The position numbers and the translations under genes are program-made. Below, piece after piece: positions 1 to 7,027 of a DNA stretch of 64,000 nt. Numbering within the stretch: position 1 is the stretch's first letter; every line of letters starts with the position of its first letter. The notes beneath the pieces are model-generated. The model was not told the DNA's origin. It saw only the letters and a program-made list of their open reading frames with translations, and ran no database searches. This DNA is from an uncultured Oscillospiraceae bacterium (GTDB taxonomy: Bacteria > Bacillota > Clostridia > Oscillospirales > Ruminococcaceae), in contig CAKSKU010000011.1 of the NCBI GenBank assembly GCA_934465295.1, positions 17,874 through 81,873 of the forward strand, in the 5' to 3' direction.

Positions 1-1
1 A

Positions 2-250
2 AACTGCGGGCTCGGCGCAGTCTCCGAGTGGGGGATATTCAAAGAGCTTACCGTCGTTTCCGATATAAAATATGTAAAGATAAGCGGCGACGAAACGAGC
101 TGTATATTCAAGTTTTCGTTCAATGTGAACAGCTTTGACCCTGCTCCGTTCAGAAACGGCGGCAATGCTTATGAGGTCACCATTTCCGAAAATGAGAATG
201 GGGAAACCAAGATAACTTCTATCAAGGAGGTGCAGATGAACAGGAGCTGA
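2..250 (+). CDS. C-terminal end of an unrecognised protein (5' truncated by window)
   Basis: An open frame runs from the window edge to a TGA at 248-250, giving 82 residues with no internal stop. It contains phrases such as EWGIFKELTVV and CIFKFSFNVNSF and ends in QMNRS. The alternating polar and hydrophobic pattern suggests a beta-rich domain, perhaps the end of a secreted or lipoprotein domain, but I do not recognise the family. The start lies outside the window. About 70 bases of AT-rich DNA separate it from the next promoter, so it belongs to a different transcription unit. Confidence 0.55.
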   Translation, partial: NCGLGAVSEWGIFKELTVVSDIKYVKISGDETSCIFKFSFNVNSFDPAPFRNGGNAYEVTISENENGETKITSIKEVQMNRS

Positions 251-322
251 TACGGTTCAGCCCCCCCGCATAAAATTCTGATCTCGTTTGTGATTTTTTC
301 ATAGAATTAATTTTGAATTAAC

Positions 323-351
323 TTGACTTGTTGTTAATATTGTTATATAAT
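323..351 (+). promoter_or_regulatory. Sigma-A promoter of the MNT-HEPN-zinc ribbon operon
   Basis: A -35 box TTGACT (323-328) and a perfect -10 box TATAAT (346-351) are separated by 17 bases. The element lies 32 bases upstream of the ATG at 383, so the leader would be short. Confidence 0.75.
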
Positions 352-382
352 ATTATTAATAAAGGTAAAGAAGGTGTTCAAT

Positions 383-709
383 ATGAAAGATATCAATGAT
401 CCGATCATCAGAAAAATGTCCGACGAGATCGTTAGTATTTGCGATCCGTTTCAGATCTTCCTCATTTCGAGCAAGCATAATTCCGCAGGCGAGGTTACAG
501 CATTCAAGATCTGTGCTGTCGTCGCTGACAGCTATAACGAAAACGAACTTGAAAGCGAAATTCTTATCAAAACCGACTGTCCCGTTCCGTGCGATGTTAT
601 AATTTACTGCATTACCGAATGGAATGAATGTCTCGATGACGACTGCACTTTCGCTTCACGCATAGACAATGAGGGAGTAAAGCTTTATGAGCAGAAACAA
701 CAGCCATAA
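383..709 (+). CDS. Degenerate MNT-type nucleotidyltransferase-fold protein, presumed partner of the HEPN protein
   Basis: This 108-residue protein precedes, and overlaps by 23 bases, a HEPN-domain gene. That is the classic layout of MNT-HEPN toxin-antitoxin pairs. Its strand order matches a small MNT fold: a loop at FLISSKHNSAGE where active MNT proteins have GSxxxG, then FKICAVVAD where they have the metal-binding DxD strand, then CDVIIYCITEWNE matching the third strand. The usual catalytic aspartates are absent from the second strand. The family call therefore rests on context and fold pattern, and catalysis looks unlikely. The ATG at 383 is preferred over the GTG at 374 because AAGAAGG at 368-374 is then correctly spaced. 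A small unrelated orphan protein remains possible. Confidence 0.5.
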   Translation: MKDINDPIIRKMSDEIVSICDPFQIFLISSKHNSAGEVTAFKICAVVADSYNENELESEILIKTDCPVPCDVIIYCITEWNECLDDDCTFASRIDNEGVKLYEQKQQP

Positions 710-1130
710 GACCGACAGCAAGCGTTATTACGACTGGCTTTATCATGCATATCAGGATCTTCTGTCCGCAAAAGTCCTTATCGATGACAAACGGCTTTAC
801 GAGCAGGTGGTATTTCATTGCCAGCAGGCGATGGAAAAGTCGCTCAAAGCGTTCCTGCTCTATAAAACACACCATCTCCTCGATGGACATAACCTGACAT
901 GGCTCTGTAAACAGGCAGCAATGCTTGACGGCGAGTTTACCGAGTGGATAGGCAAAAGTACGGTGCTGAACCGATTTTATATCGAAACACGCTACCCTGC
1001 CGACATTCCTGCGAATATCACACGTGAATTTGCCGATACAGTGCTGAATGATACGGAAGAGCTTGTCAGCATCGTATGCGAGCGGATAAAATTCGACTAC
1101 AACAGCTATCATAAGCGCACGAAAAAATAG
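687..1130 (+). CDS. HEPN domain-containing protein
   Basis: This 147-residue protein has the signature of the COG2250-type HEPN helical domain: DWLYHAYQDLLSAK (residues 16-29), then FHCQQAMEKSLKAFLL (about 48-63), a GHNLTWL helix and the late TRYPADIP motif. HEPN proteins are usually RNases or RNA-binding partners in MNT-HEPN modules. I do not see an RX4-6H catalytic motif at its usual C-terminal place, although an R-x6-H occurs near residue 13. Translation starts inside the upstream gene behind a GAGGGAG site, which indicates coupling. It is followed after 8 bases by a zinc-ribbon gene, and all three share one promoter and one terminator. Confidence 0.75.
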   Translation: MSRNNSHKTDSKRYYDWLYHAYQDLLSAKVLIDDKRLYEQVVFHCQQAMEKSLKAFLLYKTHHLLDGHNLTWLCKQAAMLDGEFTEWIGKSTVLNRFYIETRYPADIPANITREFADTVLNDTEELVSIVCERIKFDYNSYHKRTKK

Positions 1131-1138
1131 AGGTCACA

Positions 1139-1384
1139 GTGCTATTCTTTAAAAATAACAAAACATGCGGCAAAGAAGCTTTGGATGTAACCTGTATCTA
1201 CTGCGGCAAAAAATACAGCGACAGACAATTAGACGGCTCTGTTTGTCCGGGATGCGGTCACGTTTTTAAGCTCTATGATAAAAATGATAACCGATGGAAC
1301 TGTGAATACTGCGGTTACAGGTGCGGCAGCAATAATGCCGTTTGTCCTGCCTGCGGACATCTCAAAGGTGACAGTCCAAGATAA
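1139..1384 (+). CDS. Small double zinc-ribbon protein
   Basis: An 81-residue protein starting at GTG 1139 behind an AGAGG site. It contains two treble-clef-like zinc ribbons: CIYC with CPGC (about residues 20-41) and CEYC with CPAC (about 55-73), eight cysteines in four CxxC knuckles. It has no catalytic domain. Such proteins bind nucleic acid or act as protein adaptors. It begins 8 bases after the HEPN gene and ends at a strong terminator, so it looks like the third member of the MNT-HEPN operon. Its function is unknown. Confidence 0.7.
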   Translation: MLFFKNNKTCGKEALDVTCIYCGKKYSDRQLDGSVCPGCGHVFKLYDKNDNRWNCEYCGYRCGSNNAVCPACGHLKGDSPR

Positions 1385-1418
1385 AAAGCGTCAAAATGAA
1401 GGTTTTGACGCTTTTTTA
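1383..1418 (+). terminator. Rho-independent terminator, probably bidirectional
   Basis: The 13-base stem AAAAGCGTCAAAA with its complement encloses a loop of about four to six bases and ends in a T-run. The A-run on the left lets it also terminate the converging epimerase gene on the minus strand. Confidence 0.85.
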
Positions 1419-1469
1419 TATAAAAAACTGCCGCAGTTTTCACCGCAGCAGTTTGGAAATATGTAAATT

Positions 1470-2414
1470 TTACTTTGTGTTGGAAAGCTTCCAGCGGAAT
1501 GCCGAGATACGCTGTGCCTTTGTGTTATCGTAGGAGATATTGCTGCATGCAAGGCTTATGTCGTTGTAGCGGTAGTCGTTCTTTCCGCCGCCGCCGAAGT
1601 TGAATAAACCTTTTATGCCCTCCGAACCGAGGTTGCGCTGTACAACCGCACCGATAGCATGACGCTCACGGAGAGTGTCAAGAATATCCTTTGCAGCAAT
1701 AGGCTTTGTGTCGCAGACGTTATAAACGCCCATATAGTTTACACCGGGGGCAATATTGAGTATGCCGCATACGAAATCCACAAAGTTGTAAACACAGCAG
1801 AACGAGTAACCATAATCACCGTAGCCATATACGAATGCACAGCCTTCCTTGGGGTCGTATACCTTTGCCTTGAGGTTGTCTGTGAAATCCTTTGTGTAAA
1901 CGGGGGAAACACGGGCGATAACGCACTTGCAGGACGGGCTTTTCGTCACGACCTTAGCCATAGCCTTTTCGCTTTCGTATTTCAGCTTTCCGTAAGCCGT
2001 TGTGGGCTTTTCATCGGAAGTTTCACGGATAGGCTCACGGGTCTTCTGCGGAGCATATACCTGATAAGTGCTTAAAAGGATAATGTCGCCGACGCCTGCG
2101 TCAACGGCTGCCTTGTAAAGATATTTGTCAACGGCTGCGCTTTTCTTTTCCTCTGCCGAAGTGATGATCGGGGGAAAATCGTTGTCGCAGGAGCATGCAA
2201 GATGTACAAGAGCATCAATGCTGCTTCCGTTGAGAGTGTTAGTTATATTGGCTTTATCATCGATAGACGCCTGAACGAAGCTGTAATTAGGCGAGTTGAC
2301 AAAATCATTCGGCTTGCTGTCCGTGCCGATAACCTTGAAACCTTTTTCGAGGAGGGTTTCGGTAAGCGCCAGTCCGATCATTCCCGATGCACCTGTCACC
2401 ATTACTGTTTTCAT
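1470..2414 (-). CDS. NAD-dependent epimerase/dehydratase (extended SDR family)
   Basis: This 314-residue protein begins with a Rossmann fold carrying GASGMIG (residues 8-14) and an acidic residue (TDS) at the end of strand 2, which favours NAD over NADP. A YxxxK active-site pair is visible as YGKLKYESEK (about residues 140-150), preceded by LLSTYQVY. These are features of extended short-chain dehydrogenases acting on nucleotide sugars, such as UDP-galactose epimerases or dTDP-sugar dehydratases. The C-terminal half is less typical and the substrate cannot be assigned. The start at 2414 has a GGAGGT site seven bases upstream. The gene stands alone between a promoter and a shared terminator. 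Confidence 0.75.
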   Translation of the reverse strand: MKTVMVTGASGMIGLALTETLLEKGFKVIGTDSKPNDFVNSPNYSFVQASIDDKANITNTLNGSSIDALVHLACSCDNDFPPIITSAEEKKSAAVDKYLYKAAVDAGVGDIILLSTYQVYAPQKTREPIRETSDEKPTTAYGKLKYESEKAMAKVVTKSPSCKCVIARVSPVYTKDFTDNLKAKVYDPKEGCAFVYGYGDYGYSFCCVYNFVDFVCGILNIAPGVNYMGVYNVCDTKPIAAKDILDTLRERHAIGAVVQRNLGSEGIKGLFNFGGGGKNDYRYNDISLACSNISYDNTKAQRISAFRWKLSNTK

Positions 2415-2460
2415 GAGAAGTTACCTCCACTTTCCTTTGAATCTTTTTGTATATAAGACA

Positions 2461-2488
2461 ATTATACCACTTTTGCAGATAATTGCAA
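2461..2488 (-). promoter_or_regulatory. Candidate promoter of the epimerase gene
   Basis: On the minus strand, TTGCAA (2483-2488) is followed after 16 bases by TATAAT (2461-2466), about 46 bases before the start codon. Confidence 0.5.
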
Positions 2489-2579
2489 TAGAAAAACAAT
2501 GAATTTTTTCATAAATCCGTCAAAAACCTGATATTTGTAAAAATTCACTATTAAAACGAACCAATTTTGTATAAAAGAA

Positions 2580-2945
2580 GGCACATAAACACCAACCTAA
2601 AGTTTACGTTAATTCTGAAAGAATTTCGCTTTGTTTAAAGGGTGGTGGGTGTCCGGAGGGCAAAGCCCTTGGTCGCTCTCCTCAGAGAGCGAAATTCCCT
2701 AAACAGACAGCTAATGCATTGCTGCGATAAGCGTAATCAGTAACAAATAAAAAGGCGCAATTCACATCAAAAAGATAAAACAGAAAATGAGAAATCATTC
2801 TGTAAAACCATTAAATGTGAATTGCGCCAATTCTATTTTCCTAAAACAAACTATCCTTGAAGCGAAAATTCACGAACAACGTGAGTGAATTTAAAGCTTC
2901 AACGCTGTATGAATGGGAAAACGCAGTATGAACAGCGATGGGATA
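2580..2945 (-). repeat. Dispersed structured intergenic repeat, copy A
   Basis: About 360 bases closely matching the reverse complement of the sequence at 55700-56065. Parts, from low to high coordinate, are a segment starting near AAAGTTTACGTTAATTCTG, a hairpin around GCTCTCCTCAGAGAGC, a 75-nt hairpin at 2754-2828 with arms GGCGCAATTCACA and TGTGAATTGCGCC, and a second inverted repeat around TTGAAGC/GCTTCAA. It fills most of the gap from 2415 to 2980, which otherwise holds only the epimerase promoter. No credible gene is seen in it. Confidence 0.8.
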
Positions 2946-2980
2946 TGTCGGTAAAAAAATCAATTGGGGTGGGGCGAGCT

Positions 2981-5122
2981 CTATATCCTATCCTTAAAAA
3001 TCTTCGTGAGCAGTATCGCAGCTATCAAAGCACCTGCGGAAATGCAGAGAAGCACTGCCGTTTTTGTGTCTGACGAAGCGGACGAACTGCTGTCGGACGG
3101 CATCTGAGGTCTGTTCTGACCGTTATTGCCGTTTTGGTCGGGCGAGGGAAAAGCATTGCCGCTGTTTTGCTCGGTGCTTTCGGTAGTTTCCGAAGTCTCG
3201 TTGCTTTCATCGGTCTGTCGGTCGGAAGAATCATCTTCCGAGGTTTTGCCGCTTGGCTCTGTCTGTGAAGCTTCACTGCTCGGAGGTTCGGGAGCATTAG
3301 TGCCGTCCGATGCAGCGGCGGTTTGCTCATTCTGTTCGGGAACGGTAGTTTCTGTTTTTCCAGTGTCAGCGGAAGAACCGTCTGTCTGCGGTTCGTCCGA
3401 TGAAGTATTGCCCGAAGCTTCGCCGTTTTCGGGCGGCTGTGGAGCATCGCCGCTCGGTGTTTCCCCGTTTGGAAGCTCGGGCGGAGTTCCGTCAAAGCTG
3501 CCGAAATTTCCGTCGGGAGGTGCGCCGAAACCGCCGTCCTGCCTGCCGCCGCCCATTCCGCCGCCAACGTTCATCGAACCCATTGCGCTTATGCTCACGG
3601 ACGAGCCGCTTATAAGTGCGGAGCTGTCCTCGGACTGCGCATCGGAGGTGGAGGGGATAGTTCCGTAAAGCTGACCTCTTACGCTTTCCGCACGGAGAGT
3701 ACAGAATTCTTTGAGTGCGGCAACACCCTCGGTGAACTCATCATAGGTGCAGAATTTTGTCGGGTCTTTTTCGACATAAGGTGAGATAAGTGCAGTCACA
3801 CGGTCGATCTCTTCCCCGAAATATCCGCTCTCGAAATAATTCGCGATGAATTCGGAAAGAGCTTCGTGGTAAAGCTCGGTGTATTCCTCATCGGCGAATA
3901 TCCAGGCGAGCATTGGACGTGAATCTGTATCGCCGCCCGAAACCGGGGTGTCGATGGGGTAATTTATCATCGAAGTGCTGTCGCTGCCGCCGACAAAGCC
4001 GCCGAAAGCAAGGTTGTAATCCCAAGGTATCATCGATAATATGCCGTCATTTTCATAGAGATAATAATTGTGTATCATCGAGCCTGTGTAGCTGTCGAAA
4101 TTGCAGACGAAATTGTGAACGGCAAAATATTTTATCACCGCATCGACATCAACAGCCGAAGCCGCATCGTCCGAGTTCAGAACTTTGAGCGAATTTATGA
4201 GCCGTGCTTTGTCGGAATCGGTTATATCGGTCTTGGCACTGTCAAAAATGTTCTCATAGCTGTCGAAATCATCATCGGTGTAGATAAGCTTTACATCGTC
4301 CGAACCCATACCGCCGAAACCGCCTTTATCGCCCTTTCCACCGCCGAAATTGCCCATTTGCGGTGGCTGAAAATTGGTTTTTGACGAAGTATCTGTGCTG
4401 TCCGAGGTGTCGTTTTCTCCGGAATTTTCGGTGTTGAACTTATCAAATTTGCTGAGATCGAAATCGTCCTGATCGAAGTCTTTGCCGTTTCCTCTGCCGC
4501 CGCCCATTGACATACTGTCGGGCTTGTAAAGGTTGCCCGTGCTGTCGTAATTTCGTTCGAGAAAACTGTCCTCTACCGCTTCAACGGCAAGATAAAGTCC
4601 CCAGTCCTCGCCGTTTACGGTGATATACGCAAAGCTGCAGAGCGGAGCGCTTACGCCTGCATAGTTCATCATCGTGTAGCAAAGATAGTCCTTCATATAG
4701 GTGTTGTCTTGGATTATATTATTAAGGCAAAGCTTGTCAAGACCGTGGTAGGTCGTTGCATCGCTGTAATGGTCGAATTCAAGCTTGAAGCTGTAGCGGT
4801 CACTGCCGTAGTTTGCGACTTGGCTCAGCGACGTGTTTCCCTTTGCACGGATAGCAATGTTTTTGTAGCTTTCGCCGTCAATGACAACTGCGCAGGAGGA
4901 GTATTCCTCGCTTTCGCAGTTTTCAACAAAGCTGTCCCAATCGTCCATAACGATGTCAATGGAATGTACATAAGATGTGTCGAAGAGCCGTGATTCATAG
5001 CCGAGCGTTTTCGAGGCGGCCTGTATGCCGACAGCGTTGGGGAAGCAGAGCATAAGCGTGACGGCAAGACATAAAACCATAACGACCGCGCATATTCTGT
5101 TAAAGTGTTTGCTTGTTGACAT
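2981..5122 (-). CDS. CotH-family protein kinase-like secreted protein with C-terminal membrane anchor
   Basis: This 713-residue protein has an N-terminal signal segment (about residues 10-36), a CotH domain (about 45-485) and a long Ser/Thr/Pro/Glu-rich linker (about 515-680). A transmembrane helix near 687-705 ends in KIFKDRI. CotH proteins are atypical, secreted or spore-coat kinases. The conserved active-site elements are visible as NFDSYTG (341-347) and IPWDYNLAFGG (365-375). A Gly/Asp-rich insertion at about 205-275 interrupts the domain. The gene is last in an operon with a VTC-like protein and a DUF4956 protein, 16 bases downstream of the latter. This points to a surface phosphorylation or polyphosphate-linked role, not spore coat, but the substrate is unknown. 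Confidence 0.85.
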   Translation of the reverse strand: MSTSKHFNRICAVVMVLCLAVTLMLCFPNAVGIQAASKTLGYESRLFDTSYVHSIDIVMDDWDSFVENCESEEYSSCAVVIDGESYKNIAIRAKGNTSLSQVANYGSDRYSFKLEFDHYSDATTYHGLDKLCLNNIIQDNTYMKDYLCYTMMNYAGVSAPLCSFAYITVNGEDWGLYLAVEAVEDSFLERNYDSTGNLYKPDSMSMGGGRGNGKDFDQDDFDLSKFDKFNTENSGENDTSDSTDTSSKTNFQPPQMGNFGGGKGDKGGFGGMGSDDVKLIYTDDDFDSYENIFDSAKTDITDSDKARLINSLKVLNSDDAASAVDVDAVIKYFAVHNFVCNFDSYTGSMIHNYYLYENDGILSMIPWDYNLAFGGFVGGSDSTSMINYPIDTPVSGGDTDSRPMLAWIFADEEYTELYHEALSEFIANYFESGYFGEEIDRVTALISPYVEKDPTKFCTYDEFTEGVAALKEFCTLRAESVRGQLYGTIPSTSDAQSEDSSALISGSSVSISAMGSMNVGGGMGGGRQDGGFGAPPDGNFGSFDGTPPELPNGETPSGDAPQPPENGEASGNTSSDEPQTDGSSADTGKTETTVPEQNEQTAAASDGTNAPEPPSSEASQTEPSGKTSEDDSSDRQTDESNETSETTESTEQNSGNAFPSPDQNGNNGQNRPQMPSDSSSSASSDTKTAVLLCISAGALIAAILLTKIFKDRI

Positions 5123-5138
5123 TGTTTTTTCTCCTGTT

Positions 5139-5810
5139 TTATCCCATATATTCGCCGTTGAAGCTTACAAGGACAGCACTCTGAACGCCGTTCATCTCGG
5201 AGAGGATATTCACGAAGTCGGTGTTGTCATCTTTAAGGCGAATTTCGTAGTTGACTTCAACTGCACCGTTTACAGCTGTCTTGCTCTTGACGGTGCAGCG
5301 CTGTGTCTGCTTGGTGAGAAATTCATGAGCGGCAGCTTCGCTTTCGTGGCTGTCGCACTTGATAACGGCAATGTAAGGATTGATGTGTGCTTTTTTATTT
5401 ACGAAGATGATAAGGACTGCGCCGATGATGATACTGCCGATAACAGCGAGAGGTATCATTCCTGCGGCGAGGACGATGCCTGCGGCGATAGACCAGAAGA
5501 GAAATGCGATATCGAGCGGTTCTTTTATAGCCGTGCGGAAACGGACGATGGAAAGTGCGCCGACCATACCGAGCGAAAGAACAACATTTGAAGTCACGGC
5601 GAGAATAACAAGGTTGGTTATCATCGTAAGCGCAATAAGCGTTACGCCGAAGCCCGAGGAATACATCACTCCCGAGTAGGTTTTTTTGTAAACGAAAAAG
5701 ATGAAAAGTCCGAGTCCGAACGCAAGCACGAGCGAAATTGCCATATCGAGCAGGCTCACGCTTGTAACATTTTCGAGAAAGCTTGATTTAAAAATATCGT
5801 TGAAGGTCAT
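5139..5810 (-). CDS. DUF4956 family membrane protein
   Basis: A 223-residue protein with four hydrophobic segments in its first 140 residues (about 22-40, 52-75, 80-90 and 108-138) and a soluble C-terminal domain resembling a small alpha/beta (ACT- or ferredoxin-like) fold. The central stretch SLGMVGALSIVRFRTAIKEP is the hallmark of DUF4956. No biochemical function is established to my knowledge. It sits between a VTC-type polymerase-like gene (33 bases upstream) and a CotH kinase gene (16 bases downstream). From memory this trio recurs in many bacteria, so DUF4956 is probably the membrane partner of a shared pathway. The start at 5810 has an AAGGAG site. Confidence 0.8.
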   Translation of the reverse strand: MTFNDIFKSSFLENVTSVSLLDMAISLVLAFGLGLFIFFVYKKTYSGVMYSSGFGVTLIALTMITNLVILAVTSNVVLSLGMVGALSIVRFRTAIKEPLDIAFLFWSIAAGIVLAAGMIPLAVIGSIIIGAVLIIFVNKKAHINPYIAVIKCDSHESEAAAHEFLTKQTQRCTVKSKTAVNGAVEVNYEIRLKDDNTDFVNILSEMNGVQSAVLVSFNGEYMG

Positions 5811-5843
5811 TGTTTGTTACTCCTTTTTGTTATATTGTTAAGT

Positions 5844-6512
5844 TTATCCGTAGATACGGCAGGCGGCGTATTTGGAAAAGGACGAGGTCTGCCTGCTCCC
5901 GAGCTGGACGGCTTGCTCTATCACCGCAGGGAGATATTCGTCCCATTTTACTTCGAGGATAATGTCATCGCCCGAGGGGACGGTCACGCAGTTCGGGTCA
6001 AGAAGCTCGGTCGGGTCCATTCCCGTGCGAATGTTATAGTCGAGGGTGACACGGACATTTCCGGCGGGATAAACGAACGCCTCACGGGTATAATCGACTA
6101 TCGTTTTCGGTTTCAGAAGCTGGGTATCCATTTTAAAAGCAAGCTCATCGACAAGCTCGCTGCGGCTGTCACGGACGGGGATCCCATGTGCGAGCAGGTC
6201 AGCCTGTTCGTAGGTCAGCGGTGCGCTCAGCTTTGAGGAAAGCCCTCCGAACTTTGACTTTTTTTCAAGACGGATAAAGGACGTGTCGCCGTTGTAGTAA
6301 CGGATACGGAACTTTTCACGCTGATTAACACCGTTTAGCTTTTCGAGCAAAGCCTTGTCGAAAATATTGTCGAAGTAAAGACTGCGTATAAAATATTTTC
6401 CGCCGACGGTGAAGCTGTCGTGCTGCAGAACTGCGGAGAGCCGCATACGGAGCGCAGTCATATCGGCAGGGGAGATAGAGTGTTTATATTCGTGACGGAA
6501 TTTCTGCTCCAT
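5844..6512 (-). CDS. VTC-domain (polyphosphate polymerase-like) protein
   Basis: This 222-residue protein matches the bacterial relatives of the yeast VTC4 catalytic domain, a tunnel-fold enzyme that makes polyphosphate from ATP. Basic and acidic tunnel residues are visible in order: RHEYKHSI (N terminus), RSLYFDN, REKFRIRYYNGD, IRLEKKSK, VRVTLDYNIRTG, ILEVKWDEYLP and SFSKYAACR. The length is typical of the stand-alone bacterial form. It has no signal peptide or membrane segment, so it is cytoplasmic, presumably docking on the DUF4956 membrane protein encoded next. It is first in the three-gene operon and starts at 6512 behind AAAGGA. That it makes polyphosphate here is inference from the family. 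Confidence 0.8.
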   Translation of the reverse strand: MEQKFRHEYKHSISPADMTALRMRLSAVLQHDSFTVGGKYFIRSLYFDNIFDKALLEKLNGVNQREKFRIRYYNGDTSFIRLEKKSKFGGLSSKLSAPLTYEQADLLAHGIPVRDSRSELVDELAFKMDTQLLKPKTIVDYTREAFVYPAGNVRVTLDYNIRTGMDPTELLDPNCVTVPSGDDIILEVKWDEYLPAVIEQAVQLGSRQTSSFSKYAACRIYG

Positions 6513-6594
6513 TTTTGTTTCCTTTCTTTGAATTTAACCTATGCTTAACTTTGATTTAAAGTATAATTTATGAACCTTAGAGCAACCTTAGAAA

Positions 6595-7027
6595 AATCGG
6601 AGTGTTTTTCTCGTTTTTATATTTCATCGTTATTCGTACTGCGTTTTGCCGTTCATACAGCGTTGAAGCTTCAAATCCACTCACTTTGTTCGTGGATTTT
6701 TGCTTCAAGGATAGTTTGTTTGGGAAAAAAGAATGGCGCAATTCACATTTTTAGGTTTACGAAACTGTGTTTATCATATTTCGTTTAACCTTTTGGTGTG
6801 AATTGCGCCTTTTTTAGCTGTTAATATTTTTTTTGTTGCGGCAATGTCTTAGCTGTTAGTTTAGGGAGTTTCGCTCTCTGCGGAGAGCGACAATGGGGCT
6901 CCTCGCCCCCTTGACCCCTCGCAAGCTGTGCTCAGCGTGCTAAATTTAGCTTGACCAGCTGGTTGGCTTCGCCTAAGCCGATAAATGTCAGCTATGCAAA
7001 TAATTCCGAATTCCGCATTCCGAATTC
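6595..7027 (+). repeat. Dispersed structured intergenic repeat, copy B (longest copy)
   Basis: About 430 bases in the plus orientation. From left to right it carries the GTTGAAGCTTCAAA inverted repeat, the 75-nt hairpin at 6735-6809 (GGCGCAATTCACA / TGTGAATTGCGCC), the CGCTCTCTGCGGAGAGCG hairpin near 6872-6889, a GCTTGACC...TTGGCTTCGC segment, and a tail of imperfect AATTCCGAATTCCG units ending at the stop of the downstream minus-strand gene. The tail also occurs at 55205-55250. It accounts for the gap 6513-7027. Confidence 0.8.

Noticed and set aside
6570..6788. Open frame of 72 codons upstream of the exporter genes
   Set aside because: It is a translation of repeat copy B. The equivalent frame in copy D (55569-55880) shares peptide stretches only because the DNA is repeated, and neither has a ribosome site.
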